Origin: Bacteroidota bacterium
GTDB lineage: Bacteria; Bacteroidota; Bacteroidia; B-17B0; Aurantibacillaceae
Assembly (NCBI GenBank): GCA_013298715.1
Contig: JAAFIQ010000003.1
Coordinates: forward strand, 124,001 to 188,000
DNA length: 64,000 nucleotides
Direction: 5' to 3'
Under the pieces are notes generated by a model that was not told the DNA's origin, made no database searches, and saw only the letters and a program-made list of their open reading frames with translations. Made by a program: the position numbers and the translations under genes. Positions 54,046-63,791 of this stretch are shown here, one piece after another; the first letter of the stretch is position 1; each line of letters opens with the position of its first letter.

Positions 54046-54380
54046 CTAAACATCTGGTTACAAAACAGTTATTACTAATTGTAACCAAACAAACCAAACA
54101 GTTTTATAGTAACAGTAATGTAAAGAGCTAAAACTCTAGGTGGAATAGAATCCCCCAAAAACTGGTACTAATAAAACAAAAAATACAAATAACAATTGCA
54201 TGTTAATAGAAACACTAAAAATTAACACTTGTAGCCCCGATGTGATTGTAACTTGTAAGGACTAAAAAACGTAAAAAAATAAAAAACAAAAAAGAACTAC
54301 TATCCTTGCTAATTAACCACTACAAGGAAAAAATATAAATTTCAAAAAACTAAAATAACCAATTAAAAACCCTTAGGCGT
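54046..54380. other. 335-bp structured gap between nrdB and nrdA
   Basis: No gene is seen. Three hairpins stand in A-rich sequence: GGTTACAA/TTGTAACC (54056-54063 and 54079-54086), AGAG/CTCT (54124-54137), and TCCTTG/CAAGGA (54303-54308 and 54323-54328). None is followed by a T tract on the plus strand. The long spacer between genes that are usually adjacent suggests an independently transcribed nrdA with a structured leader; this is a proposal. Confidence 0.4.
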
Positions 54381-56795
54381 ATGTTTGTAATTAAAAGAGA
54401 TGGCACAACAGAATCGGTAAAATTTGATAAAATTACCGCTCGTATTCAAAAACTCAGTTATGGATTAGATCCAAACCATGTAGACCCCATACAAGTTGCT
54501 AAAAAAGTAATTGACGGTGTTTATGATGGTGTAACTACCAGCGAATTAGATAACCTTGCAGCTGAAACAGCGGCATCGCTTACAGTGCGCCACCCCGATT
54601 ATGCACAGCTTGCATCGCGCATTGCAGTAAGTAACTTGCATAAAAACACCATTAAAAGTTTTTCGAAAACTGTTGAGGCTCTTTTTAATTATCTTGACCC
54701 AAAAACTGGATTAAAAGCCGCCCTTATTGCCGATGATGTAAATGAAATAATACAGAACAACGCCCAGTTATTAGATTCATCTATTATATACGACAGAGAT
54801 TTTGGTTACGATTATTTTGGTTTTAAAACATTAGAACGTTCATACCTTTTAAAAATGCACGGCAAAGTGGCTGAGCGTCCGCAACACATGATTATGCGTG
54901 TGGCAATTGGTATTCATAAAAACGATATTGAAAGTGCTATACAAACTTACCAATTAATGAGCGAGCGCTGGTTTACGCATGCTACACCAACTTTATTTAA
55001 TGCTGGTACGCCTAAACCGCAAATGAGTTCGTGCTTTTTATTACAAGTAAAAGACGATAGTATTGATGGTATTTATGATACATTAAAACAATGTGCAAAA
55101 ATTTCGCAAAGTGCTGGTGGAATAGGTATAAACATACATAATGTTCGCGCTACAGGCTCTTACATTAAAGGCACTAACGGTACAAGCAACGGTATTATAC
55201 CAATGCTTAAAGTGTACAACGAAACTGCACGTTATGTAGACCAAGGTGGTGGAAAACGCAAAGGATCTATAGCTGTGTACTTAGAGCCTTGGCATGCTGA
55301 TATTTTTGAATTTTTAGATATTCGTAAAAACCACGGTAAAGAAGAAATGCGTGCCCGCGATTTATTTACCGCATTGTGGATACCAGATTTATTTATGAAA
55401 CGTGTGGAGGAAGAAGGTGTTTGGAGTTTAATGTGTCCTAACGAGTGTCCAGGTCTTAGCGATTGCCACAGCGAAGCATTTGAAAAATTATATACCAGTT
55501 ACGAAGAACAAGGTAGATTCCGCAAGCAAATTAAAGCACGTGATTTGTGGGCAGAAATTATTTCGGCACAAATAGAAACTGGTAATCCTTACATGTTGTT
55601 TAAAGATGCTGCTAACAGTAAATCTAACCAACAAAATTTAGGAACTATAAAATCAAGTAACTTGTGTACCGAAATTATTGAATACACAAGTGCTGATGAG
55701 GTTGCTGTATGTAACTTAGCAAGTATTGCATTGCCACGTTTTGTGGATGAAAAAACAGGAACATTTGACCACAATAAATTATTTGAAATTACTTACGTTG
55801 CCACCAAAAATTTGAATAAAATTATTGACCGCAACTACTACCCAGTGCCAGAAGCGCGTAACAGCAACATGCGCCATCGCCCAATTGGCTTAGGTGTACA
55901 AGGTTTGGCCGATGCGTTTATTTTAATGCGTTTTCCGTTTGAAAGCGAAGAAGCAAAACGTTTAAATTCAGAAATTTTTGAAACCATTTATTTTGCAGCA
56001 CTTACAGCAAGTAAAGATTTAGCTAAAGTAGAAGGTGCTTACGAAACCTATGCAGGTTCGCCAATTAGCAAAGGAATTTTTCAACAAGATATGTGGAATG
56101 TAACACCAAGCAACCGCTGGGAGTGGGATATTTTACGTGAAGAAATTCAAAAATACGGTGTGCGCAACAGCTTGTTATTAGCACCAATGCCAACAGCAAG
56201 CACATCGCAAATTTTAGGAAACAACGAATGTTTTGAGCCATACACAAGCAACATTTACACGCGCCGTGTATTAAGCGGTGAGTTTGTGGTTGTAAACAAA
56301 CATTTGTTACGCGATTTAGTGAAACTAGGAATTTGGAACGATAATTTAAAAAACAAAATTATTGCAAGTAATGGTTCTATACAAAACATTCCTGAAATAC
56401 CTGCTAACATAAAAGAATTGTACAAAACCGTTTGGGAAATTAAACAACGTACAATAATTGATATGGCTGCAGACCGCGGTGCATACATTGACCAAAGCCA
56501 AAGTTTAAACCTATTTATACAAGATGCTAACTTTGCAAAAATGAGCAGTGCCCATTTTTATGCTTGGAAAAAAGGATTAAAAACAGGTATGTATTACTTA
56601 CGTACTAAAGCAGCAGCCGATGCTATTAAATTTACAGTAGATCAAGATGCGCTTGCACAACCAGCAATATTAGGCAACGAAGATGCATTATTATTAGAAC
56701 GCGGCCAAGCACACGTGCTAACGTTTGAAGAACAACAAGCACAATTAGCTTGCAGTTTGGATAATCCAGATGCTTGTGAGGCTTGTGGAAGTTAA
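54381..56795 (+). CDS. nrdA: Ribonucleotide reductase class I, alpha subunit
   Basis: Large subunit (804 residues) that reduces NDPs to dNDPs. N-terminal ATP-cone (about 1-90, [17 protein letters not shown]) for allosteric control; catalytic barrel with the active-site cysteine regions [10 protein letters not shown] and [11 protein letters not shown] (N, C and E of the radical site), [17 protein letters not shown], and the C-terminal shuttle cysteines in CEACGS. Everything needed for activity is present, so nrdA with nrdB forms a complete class I enzyme. Terminator at 56848. Confidence 0.97.
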   Translation: MFVIKRDGTTESVKFDKITARIQKLSYGLDPNHVDPIQVAKKVIDGVYDGVTTSELDNLAAETAASLTVRHPDYAQLASRIAVSNLHKNTIKSFSKTVEALFNYLDPKTGLKAALIADDVNEIIQNNAQLLDSSIIYDRDFGYDYFGFKTLERSYLLKMHGKVAERPQHMIMRVAIGIHKNDIESAIQTYQLMSERWFTHATPTLFNAGTPKPQMSSCFLLQVKDDSIDGIYDTLKQCAKISQSAGGIGINIHNVRATGSYIKGTNGTSNGIIPMLKVYNETARYVDQGGGKRKGSIAVYLEPWHADIFEFLDIRKNHGKEEMRARDLFTALWIPDLFMKRVEEEGVWSLMCPNECPGLSDCHSEAFEKLYTSYEEQGRFRKQIKARDLWAEIISAQIETGNPYMLFKDAANSKSNQQNLGTIKSSNLCTEIIEYTSADEVAVCNLASIALPRFVDEKTGTFDHNKLFEITYVATKNLNKIIDRNYYPVPEARNSNMRHRPIGLGVQGLADAFILMRFPFESEEAKRLNSEIFETIYFAALTASKDLAKVEGAYETYAGSPISKGIFQQDMWNVTPSNRWEWDILREEIQKYGVRNSLLLAPMPTASTSQILGNNECFEPYTSNIYTRRVLSGEFVVVNKHLLRDLVKLGIWNDNLKNKIIASNGSIQNIPEIPANIKELYKTVWEIKQRTIIDMAADRGAYIDQSQSLNLFIQDANFAKMSSAHFYAWKKGLKTGMYYLRTKAAADAIKFTVDQDALAQPAILGNEDALLLERGQAHVLTFEEQQAQLACSLDNPDACEACGS

Positions 56796-56805
56796 AGCTA
56801 GGTAA

Positions 56806-56825
56806 TGCTGAGCGAAGTCGAAGCA
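56806..56825. repeat. Short dispersed-repeat-like motif
   Basis: The 20-base segment from TGCTGAGCG to CGAAGCA has complementary ends (TGCT/AGCA) and looks like a motif I recall as scattered in many bacterial genomes, close after nrdA. Recognition is by memory only; genome-wide count would decide. Confidence 0.35.
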
Positions 56826-56847
56826 TGAAAGACGATTATATAAAAAG

Positions 56848-56874
56848 AAAACCAACAGCGATGTTGGTTTTTTT
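56848..56874 (+). terminator. Rho-independent terminator after nrdA
   Basis: A perfect 10-bp stem (AAAACCAACA / TGTTGGTTTT) with a four-base loop runs into T residues, about 50 bases after nrdA and before the OLD-type pseudogene. Confidence 0.88.
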
Positions 56875-56894
56875 GTGAAATAAAAAAGAAGAAT

Positions 56895-58705
56895 ATGTAT
56901 ATATCACAGTTTAAAATTTATAACTACAAAAGTTATTTAGATTCAGGTGAAATTAAATTAAAGCCAGGTATTAATATCATAACAGGTAAAAACAATGTCG
57001 GAAAAACTGCATTATTACAAGCATTAAGTTTACAATTCGGTAACTTACCTCATAAGAGTTCATTAAATTTAAAGAACAGACTTTCACAGAACAATAATCC
57101 ATCTGAAGTAGAGTTAATAATAAACTCAAATACAAGCGATTTTCAAATTTATATGTTTGAAAATTTCTACCAAATTTCATTACCAGATTTTACAATATTG
57201 CCAAGCTATAGCAATGTAACTATAGGAGAATTACAATCTTTATTATTACCAAATAAGAATTGTTTAGTGAGATTTAATATTAAGAATGGTGTAGCTCCTG
57301 AGTTTATTTCTTTCAATGATTTTTCCTCTAAAGGGGCAATGACTGTAACTTATTCCAAAAATGATACTGATAATTTTTTGAGAAGGACTCATTCTACAAA
57401 TACAAAAAGTTCAATTTTTCAACAAATAATATCAAAACAAATATCAAGGATATATTTTTTTCATGCCGAGAGATTAAATATAAGTTCACATACTCATGGA
57501 ACAAACAGAGTCTTGACTCCGAATGCAAGTAATTTGCCCGAGGTATTAACTAATTTATTAACAAATAAATCTAAATTTTTAAGGTATGTTGAGAGTGTAA
57601 AAAAAATTTTCCTCCAGATACAAGATGTTTAAATCAGGCCAATTAATGGTTCATTCAATGAAATCATAATTTGGAATGAAGACCCAAGAAACGAAAGAGA
57701 AGATTTGGTGGTTCCCTTGTCGGAGTGTGGAACAGGAATTGGACAGGTATTGGCCATACTATATGTGGTTTTAACATCAGATATACCACATGTAATAATA
57801 ATTGATGAACCTAACAGTTTTTTACATCCAGGCGCATGTAGAAAGTTAATTGAAATTTTGAAAGAACATCCACAACATCAGTTTATTATAGCAACGCACT
57901 CCCCTTCTACAATAGCCGCAGCAAACCCAACAACAATAAACATTGTGCAATATGAAAATGCACAAAGTAAAATTCAACAAGTAGATTTAACAGAACTAAA
58001 AAATCAACAAAGTTACTTAACTGAAATTGGAGCGAAATTATCTGATGTTTTTGGATCTGACAATATATTATGGGTAGAAGGAAAGACAGAGGAATTATGT
58101 TTCCCATTAATTATAGATAAAACAGAAGGTTTATCAGTAATGGGAACTTCTATTTTATCCGTTAAAAATACAGGCGATTTCGAGTCGAGAAATAGTAAAT
58201 TAATTTATGATATATACAAAAAGCTAAGCACAGGTGCAGGTTTAATGCCTCCGGCTATTGGTTTTTTATTTGACAGAGAGAATAAAAATGAAAAAGACAT
58301 AACAGAGTTAGAAAAAAAAGTAACGGGACTGTAAAATTTTTAGCAAGGCGACTTTACGAAAATTATTTAATTGAACCAGAAGCAATACTTTCTATTATTA
58401 AATATAATCTTAACGATTTAGAAATTGAATTATCTGAAATTGTAAAATGGATAGCGGATAATAAATGGAGTAATAAGTACTATAAGGGACAAGGTAATAA
58501 TGAAGAGAAGTGGTTAAAGCAAGTTGATGGTGCAAAATTTCTTACAGATATGTTTAGTCATTTGTCAAAAAATACTTTAGAGTTTCGCAAGACATTACAC
58601 TCAAAGGAATTGACGGAATGGCTCTTAGAAAATAAACCGCAAGTGTTTGATGAGGTAGTTGATTTATTAAGAAGTATTTTGCTGAAAAATAGTATTAGTA
58701 AATAA
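56895..58705 (+). pseudogene. OLD-family-like ATPase with TOPRIM domain, broken by a stop and a frameshift
   Basis: Reads as one gene of about 600 codons: AAA ATPase head with Walker A GKNNVGKTALLQA (about residues 31-43), then in the second part ECGTGIGQVLAILY, Walker B HVIIIDEPNSFLHPG and IATHSPSTIAA, a TOPRIM-like ILWVEGKTEELCFPLI, and a basic C-terminal helical tail. A TAA at 57630-57632 interrupts the frame; the downstream part stays in the same frame. A second break is in the A8 run at 58312-58319, where one more A would continue into KFLARRLYENYL up to the stop at 58703. Such proteins are overcoming-lysogenisation-defect nucleases or defence genes; this copy looks inactivated. No partner helicase. 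Confidence 0.85.
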
Positions 58706-58706
58706 A

Positions 58707-59462
58707 TCACCTTACTCCAACCAAACTAAACACTTTGGCTTCTTTAAATTTTTCTATTTTTTTGTTTTTGCCGTTTTGGTCGTAGCTAATCCAAGTGCCT
58801 TCTTTTAGGTAGGTTTTACCGTCTTCACTTAAGCCTAATTGGCCTTCTTCTTTTAACTGTCCGTTTTGGTAATAATTTTTTATTGAGAATTTTTTATTTT
58901 TTTCGTCTGTAATTTCAAACAGGCTTTCTTGCCCACCGTTAGCATACCAACTTTTTTTAAGTAAGCAATATTTCATTTCTTTTTCATTCTCCTCGGTGTA
59001 TTTTGGCAAGCCGCTCGCAAAAAATTCGTAACGCTTGGTTGGTAAACCATTGTAATAATTAATTTTACGTCGGGGTTTTCCGTTCTCAAAAAATATTTCA
59101 ATATTGCAATGCAAAGGGTCGGGGTTAACAACCGTACGCTCTACTTGGCCATTTTCAAAAAAGTTTTTAAAAACAATTACTTTTCCATCAATATAATAAC
59201 CACGGTGCAAAATTTTACCACTCATGTAAAAATCTTCATTCCAGCCCTGTAGGTTGTAACCTGCCTTATTATAGGTGATAGAATCGCCTCCAATGGCTTC
59301 TAACAAACGGTTATAAACTTTAATGCCTTCAATGCTATCTACTACATCTTTTTGGTAATACCTGCGAATTTGCGGCACTTGGTCGGCAAAGCGCTGCGCA
59401 TAAGAACTTACCGTAAGCAGAGTTAGGTAAATAGAAATAAATATGGATTTTTTATTTTTCAA
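58707..59462 (-). CDS. Exported MORN-repeat (YwqK-like) protein
   Basis: 251-residue exported protein with signal peptide (SIFISIYLTLLTVSSYAQ). The mature part repeats the MORN/YwqK pattern of aromatic-x-x-N/D-G-x-x strand pairs: GWNEDFYMSGKILHRGYY, FKNFFENGQVERTV, NYYNGLPTKRYEFF and WISYDQNGKNKKIEKF. Such repeats form a beta-rich sheet that may bind surface polymers; no enzymatic role is known. It ends one base after the pseudogene, convergently, and has a promoter box upstream. Confidence 0.8.
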   Translation of the reverse strand: MKNKKSIFISIYLTLLTVSSYAQRFADQVPQIRRYYQKDVVDSIEGIKVYNRLLEAIGGDSITYNKAGYNLQGWNEDFYMSGKILHRGYYIDGKVIVFKNFFENGQVERTVVNPDPLHCNIEIFFENGKPRRKINYYNGLPTKRYEFFASGLPKYTEENEKEMKYCLLKKSWYANGGQESLFEITDEKNKKFSIKNYYQNGQLKEEGQLGLSEDGKTYLKEGTWISYDQNGKNKKIEKFKEAKVFSLVGVR

Positions 59463-59474
59463 TTATTTGTATAA

Positions 59475-59482
59475 CAAAGATA
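59475..59482 (-). promoter_or_regulatory. Candidate -7 box (TATCTTTG) for the MORN-type gene
   Basis: On the minus strand this is an exact TAnnTTTG ending about 13 bases before the ATG at 59462. No TTG at -33 is seen. Confidence 0.4.
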
Positions 59483-59574
59483 ATCTAAAAAGCGGAGTTA
59501 AGTTTAAATTTTAAGGTTTTTAAACAGATTGTAAGTAAATTTCGATTAAACTTGGCGAAATAAGCTTTGTGCCT

Positions 59575-60447
59575 TTATATTTCTATGTAGTTGCGGTTTT
59601 CACCAATTTTCCAACCAGTTAATTTTTCAACAATGTATAAAAATTTATACTTTAAATTTGTTTTAACTTTTTCGGGTTGGTAAACAAAATTCCAATTTGC
59701 GGCTTTTATACGCTCACTATAAATTTTTGGATGCGTATCTTTATAAAGTTCTAATAAATCAATGTTATTATAATCGAATTCTTCAGCTTTGGCAATATTT
59801 TTTTCTAACCAAGAATCATCGTGCCACATTTTATGAAAATTTTCTTGCTTTGCTTGTTGTGCCTTAGGTGGCTTTACCCAGCCGTAATGGTAAATGTGTG
59901 CCTTAATTTTTTTTACGTATAGTTTTTTATTATCAATGGTTCTAAAACCTTGCGCATCTTTATATGAACGGATATTTTTTTGATTTTTAATTACTCGAAT
60001 TTCTTTGGCGTACCAACGACGGCCAACACCAATGTACTTATAGTGTCCGTAAAAATGTTTGTAATCAAACAACAAGCCTTGCACCCTGTTAGTATTTGCA
60101 TGTGTTTGCATGGCTTGTTTAATGGTATCTAAATCATTTTCGTGCACGCACTCATCGCTTTGAATGTAGAAGCACCAAGTGTATTCACTAGGTATTGCAT
60201 CAAATACTTTGTTGGTTTCTTCTGATAACACCAAACCGCCTTCACGCTTTGAGTCATCCCACACGGTATCGATAATTTTAATTTTCGGCGAATTAATTTT
60301 TTCGATTAAAGTTCTTGTTTCATCATCACTATTTCCTACACCAACAAAAAACATATCGCAAATTGAAAGAATTGAATTAATGGCTTCAACCACCGGATAA
60401 TCGTATTTTATCGCGTTTCGTATTATTGTAAATCCTGCAACTTTCAT
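59575..60447 (-). CDS. Glycosyltransferase family 2-like protein
   Basis: 290-residue GT-A-like glycosyltransferase. The start KVAGFTIIRNAIKYDYPVVEAI, the nucleotide-binding FVGVGNSDDETR stretch, and the metal-binding variant QSDECV in WCFYIQSDECVHEN (replacing the classical DxD) place it in this family, near the enzymes that start 'FTIIRN'. The C-terminal half (HIYHYGWVKPPKAQQAKQEN) is lineage-type. I use the ATG at 60447 rather than a GTG at 60456. It follows the BamA/TamA-like gene closely (about 12 bases) on the minus strand. The sugar and acceptor are unknown. Confidence 0.8.
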   Translation of the reverse strand: MKVAGFTIIRNAIKYDYPVVEAINSILSICDMFFVGVGNSDDETRTLIEKINSPKIKIIDTVWDDSKREGGLVLSEETNKVFDAIPSEYTWCFYIQSDECVHENDLDTIKQAMQTHANTNRVQGLLFDYKHFYGHYKYIGVGRRWYAKEIRVIKNQKNIRSYKDAQGFRTIDNKKLYVKKIKAHIYHYGWVKPPKAQQAKQENFHKMWHDDSWLEKNIAKAEEFDYNNIDLLELYKDTHPKIYSERIKAANWNFVYQPEKVKTNLKYKFLYIVEKLTGWKIGENRNYIEI

Positions 60448-60458
60448 TTTAAACACTA

Positions 60459-62999
60459 TTAAAAAGGATAACCAATACCAAAATTAGCAACAATGTTATT
60501 CCAAGGTTTTTTATTAAAAGTCCAGCGGTTACCACTTTCGTAGCGTGGGTCTTTTAACGGAGTAGCCAAATCTAAACGCAATACAAAAAAGTCTAAATCC
60601 CAGCGTATGCCTGTTCCGCCGCCCAATGCAATTTGATTATAAAATTCGGTTACTACAAATTCGCCATTTGGTTTATCTGCTGTTTTATTTAAACGCCAAA
60701 TATTTCCAGCATCCACAAAAAATGCACCGTTAAGCGATTTAATTATATGAAAACGGTATTCAATATTTCCTTCTAAAAGTATATCGCCAATTTTATCAAA
60801 TTTTGCTGAACTATTTGAAGGGTCGTAACCACCTGGGCCTAATGTGCGTGCGCGCCAAGCCCTAACACTGTTGGGGCCTCCACTAAAAAAACTTTGTTCG
60901 TATGGCAATACACTTAAGTTGCGTAAAGGTTTTCCTATACCGCCTGCAACCCTATACACTACTCGGCTTTTACGGCGAATAGGAATATAAATACGGTAAT
61001 CGATATCTGCTTTTAAAAATTGAGCAAAAGGTACTCCAAAAATTAAATAACGGTCAAGGCTATCTTTTTGCCTGCCTTGATAATTAAAGAATGTTCGTAA
61101 AATATTGCCTGCGCTTTCTACTCCAACTTTTAAAAACGAAACTGGTTTTCTGCTTGAGTTTTGATCGTCTTTTGAGGTGTAAATAAAACTATATTTTGTT
61201 GAAGTAGTGATGTGATCTTGAAAAGAATTTTTTAAAAAGGCATCGTTATAGCTATCTAATAAGGTTTTAAATTCATTGCTAAGTGTGGCGCGCACCAGCA
61301 GTAACTCTAAAGGAATTAAATTATGTTTGAATTGATTTTTATTTGTTTTAAACGTAAATCCATAATCTAAATTATTTATTACACGTGCAAATTCATCACG
61401 TGCCTGAACGTTAAGCGATGTTTTTAAATAAGTACGTGGCGACATTTCTTTTCGGAAAGGTAATAATGAAAATGGGAAAAAGGCGCGTGGCACTGAGAAT
61501 GATACCTCTGGACCAAACTGCACCGTGTTGAATGAACCTTGAAGTTTACGTAAACTTGTTGCGTTTTCAATTGCCGTTTTAGAATCGCTATTTAGTTGGC
61601 TTTGCGCTGAAATTGCACCTTGAAGTTTAATCTCGAAAAATTCGCCGCCTCTAAAGGTATTTTTGTTATTGTATACAATACTGCCATCTAAGCCTAAGTT
61701 ACTCGATGTGTTGTTACCTTCAGTTTGAGTGGTAATGGCTTGTTTTATTAAGGGATTACAAATTATGTAACAATCTAGTCGGCTACTGTATTCTTTGCTT
61801 TTAAAGAATTGGATAGAAACGTTTTTAAAAATATTTAATCCTACTAATTGTTTGTAGGTGAGTTCAGCTGTATCTTTTCTGAATATTTGGCCAACATACA
61901 GATCCACGTAATTTGCAATTAAAACTTTTCTGTAAGGTAATTTTTTTCCATTAAGTAAATACACCATTTTGTTGTTTTTTACTTTAATGGTATCAGTAAA
62001 TTGTGTCTCTTGCACCTTGCCAATTATGGGTTCGGTAATTATGTATACATTTTGAAGTTTGTACTTTGTATGGCTTGCAAGCACTAAAGAATCGCTATTG
62101 CTGCTGTATGGCTTTGAAAATTTTTTGATTTGAATTTCAACAGCAACTTGATTTGATTTTAAATTTGAATCTAAATTAAAAACAACATAAGCATTTTCAA
62201 AATTATAGTAACCATTATTTAAGCAATAGTTAGTTATACGCTGGCGTTCATTAGATATTGAGTACTCATCATAGTTGTTACCGCGTTTTAGTAAATTATG
62301 CACCGTGTCAGCATAAATTAAATTTGCTATTTTGTCATCATCAATTCTGTATTTTATAGAACCTATAGTATAAGCAGGTTTAGGAACCAGATAGTAAGTT
62401 ACGGTTACTCGCTTTTTACTTTTGTTTAACCGCTTGGGTTTAAACAGGCTAACACTATCTAACACATCGTTATTAAAGTAGCCTTTGCTAAACAAAAACT
62501 TTTTAAGTTGTAAACGTGTTTGTTCAGTTGCACTAGAATCAAGTATTACTGGGGCCTCACCAATATCTCTATAACTTTCTTTGGTTGTTGGACTTTCTTT
62601 ATTTTTTAGCTTAGGTTGTTTTGGTTTTTTATTTTTGGCGGCACGTTTAATGTTTCTCTCATCGCAGGCTTTTACCCGGTTTGCATTTATCTCATCGTAC
62701 CTTAAATTGCGTTTTATTTTTTCTTGTTTTAATTTTTCTTCATCAAATAAATTATACCACCAAACATAGAAATGAAAAGCCCTAAATAATTTTCTGTTTG
62801 GTTTTTGTCTTATAAATGCTTCCAATTCTGACGTTTCGATAGGAAGCTTTTTAGATTTATCAGCCACTTTAATTTCAACGCGTTGAACCAAATATTCATT
62901 TTGTTTTAATTTTTTTGTAGGATGACAAGATGTAATTAGTGCCGTAAAAAAAATTAGCACCAACACCTTAAAGTAAATATGTTTGCAAATAGTTACCAA
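60459..62999 (-). CDS. BamA/TamA family outer-membrane protein
   Basis: 846-residue Omp85-superfamily protein: TTG start, lipobox-like signal (IFFTALITSC), POTRA-like repeats (about 30-430, FSKGYFNNDVLDSV, KPAYTIGSIKYRID, NYCLNNGYYNFENAYVVF), and a C-terminal 16-strand-type barrel with PRAFFPFSLLPFRKEMSPRT, FFSGGPNSVRAWRARTLG and terminal strand NIVANFGIGYPF. Omp85 proteins insert barrels (BamA) or assemble surface proteins (TamA); the lipid signal and Bacteroidota type suggest the TamA-like branch. Divergent from the TrmH-type gene across a perfect inverted repeat at 63001. Confidence 0.88.
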   Translation of the reverse strand: MVTICKHIYFKVLVLIFFTALITSCHPTKKLKQNEYLVQRVEIKVADKSKKLPIETSELEAFIRQKPNRKLFRAFHFYVWWYNLFDEEKLKQEKIKRNLRYDEINANRVKACDERNIKRAAKNKKPKQPKLKNKESPTTKESYRDIGEAPVILDSSATEQTRLQLKKFLFSKGYFNNDVLDSVSLFKPKRLNKSKKRVTVTYYLVPKPAYTIGSIKYRIDDDKIANLIYADTVHNLLKRGNNYDEYSISNERQRITNYCLNNGYYNFENAYVVFNLDSNLKSNQVAVEIQIKKFSKPYSSNSDSLVLASHTKYKLQNVYIITEPIIGKVQETQFTDTIKVKNNKMVYLLNGKKLPYRKVLIANYVDLYVGQIFRKDTAELTYKQLVGLNIFKNVSIQFFKSKEYSSRLDCYIICNPLIKQAITTQTEGNNTSSNLGLDGSIVYNNKNTFRGGEFFEIKLQGAISAQSQLNSDSKTAIENATSLRKLQGSFNTVQFGPEVSFSVPRAFFPFSLLPFRKEMSPRTYLKTSLNVQARDEFARVINNLDYGFTFKTNKNQFKHNLIPLELLLVRATLSNEFKTLLDSYNDAFLKNSFQDHITTSTKYSFIYTSKDDQNSSRKPVSFLKVGVESAGNILRTFFNYQGRQKDSLDRYLIFGVPFAQFLKADIDYRIYIPIRRKSRVVYRVAGGIGKPLRNLSVLPYEQSFFSGGPNSVRAWRARTLGPGGYDPSNSSAKFDKIGDILLEGNIEYRFHIIKSLNGAFFVDAGNIWRLNKTADKPNGEFVVTEFYNQIALGGGTGIRWDLDFFVLRLDLATPLKDPRYESGNRWTFNKKPWNNIVANFGIGYPF

Positions 63000-63000
63000 T

Positions 63001-63020
63001 TAAATTAGTTTACTAATTTA
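63001..63020. promoter_or_regulatory. Perfect 9+2+9 inverted repeat between divergent genes
   Basis: TAAATTAGT and ACTAATTTA are exact reverse complements separated by TT, and lie in the 30-base space between the starts of the BamA/TamA-like gene and the TrmH-type gene. The size and placement fit an operator or a symmetric promoter element; A/T-rich chance similarity is possible. Confidence 0.45.
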
Positions 63021-63029
63021 GCTGAAATT

Positions 63030-63791
63030 ATGATTAGTAAGAACCAAATTAGTTTTATTAAGAGTTTGCATTTAAAAAAAAATAGAGATGCCGAGCAACT
63101 ATTTATAGCCGAAGGAGTAAAGACTGTTTTAGAGCTTATAAATGACAAAAATAATTTGGTAACACAACTTTATGCAGAGGTTGATTTTATTGAGAAAAAC
63201 AAAAAACTATTAGAAGATTCAAATGTAAATTGTTTTGAGGTAAATGAACGTGAATTACAGCGAATAAGCCTACAAGTTGCGCCAAATAAGGTGTTGGCTG
63301 TTTGTAATTATTTTAAGGGAAGAGATATTAAAATAAATGGTACTAAGGATTTTTGTATTTTTTTAGATGATATACGCGACCCAGGGAATTTTGGTACAAT
63401 AATTAGGTTAGCAAGTTGGTTTGGTGTAAAAACTATTTTTTGTTCGCCTACAACCTGTGAATTATACAACTCAAAAGTGATACAGGCCAGCATGGGCGCA
63501 TTTTTAAGAGTAAATTGTGTTTATATGAATTTAGAGGAAGTTATAAAAACCTACGGTTTTTCAAAAATTTATGGGGCCTTTTTAGAGGGCGATAATTTTT
63601 ATAAACAACAATTAAATAATGGCCTACTTGTTATTGGTAACGAAGCAAACGGCATTGGGCAAGAAAATATAAAACATGTAACCCAAAAAATTACAATTCC
63701 ATCGCATAGCGAAAATAACACGGAATCTTTGAATGCAGGCACAGCAACAGCAATTCTATTATCAGAATTTTTTAGACAAAAAAATTATTAA
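63030..63791 (+). CDS. TrmH/SpoU family RNA 2'-O-methyltransferase
   Basis: 253-residue SPOUT methyltransferase. An N-terminal substrate-binding region (IKSLHLKKNRDAEQLFIAEG) precedes the knotted SAM domain with the three motifs: FLDDIRDPGNFGTIIRLASWFG, LLVIGNEANGIGQENI, and IPSHSENNTESLNAGTATAILLSE. The family methylates ribose in tRNA or 23S rRNA; the target of this one is not known. It is convergent with slyD and overlaps it by four bases at the end. Confidence 0.93.
   Translation: MISKNQISFIKSLHLKKNRDAEQLFIAEGVKTVLELINDKNNLVTQLYAEVDFIEKNKKLLEDSNVNCFEVNERELQRISLQVAPNKVLAVCNYFKGRDIKINGTKDFCIFLDDIRDPGNFGTIIRLASWFGVKTIFCSPTTCELYNSKVIQASMGAFLRVNCVYMNLEEVIKTYGFSKIYGAFLEGDNFYKQQLNNGLLVIGNEANGIGQENIKHVTQKITIPSHSENNTESLNAGTATAILLSEFFRQKNY

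Noticed and set aside
56895-58705. Gabija-like defence system
   Set aside because: The ATPase/TOPRIM gene resembles GajA in architecture, but no UvrD/PcrA-like helicase gene is adjacent and the gene is broken.
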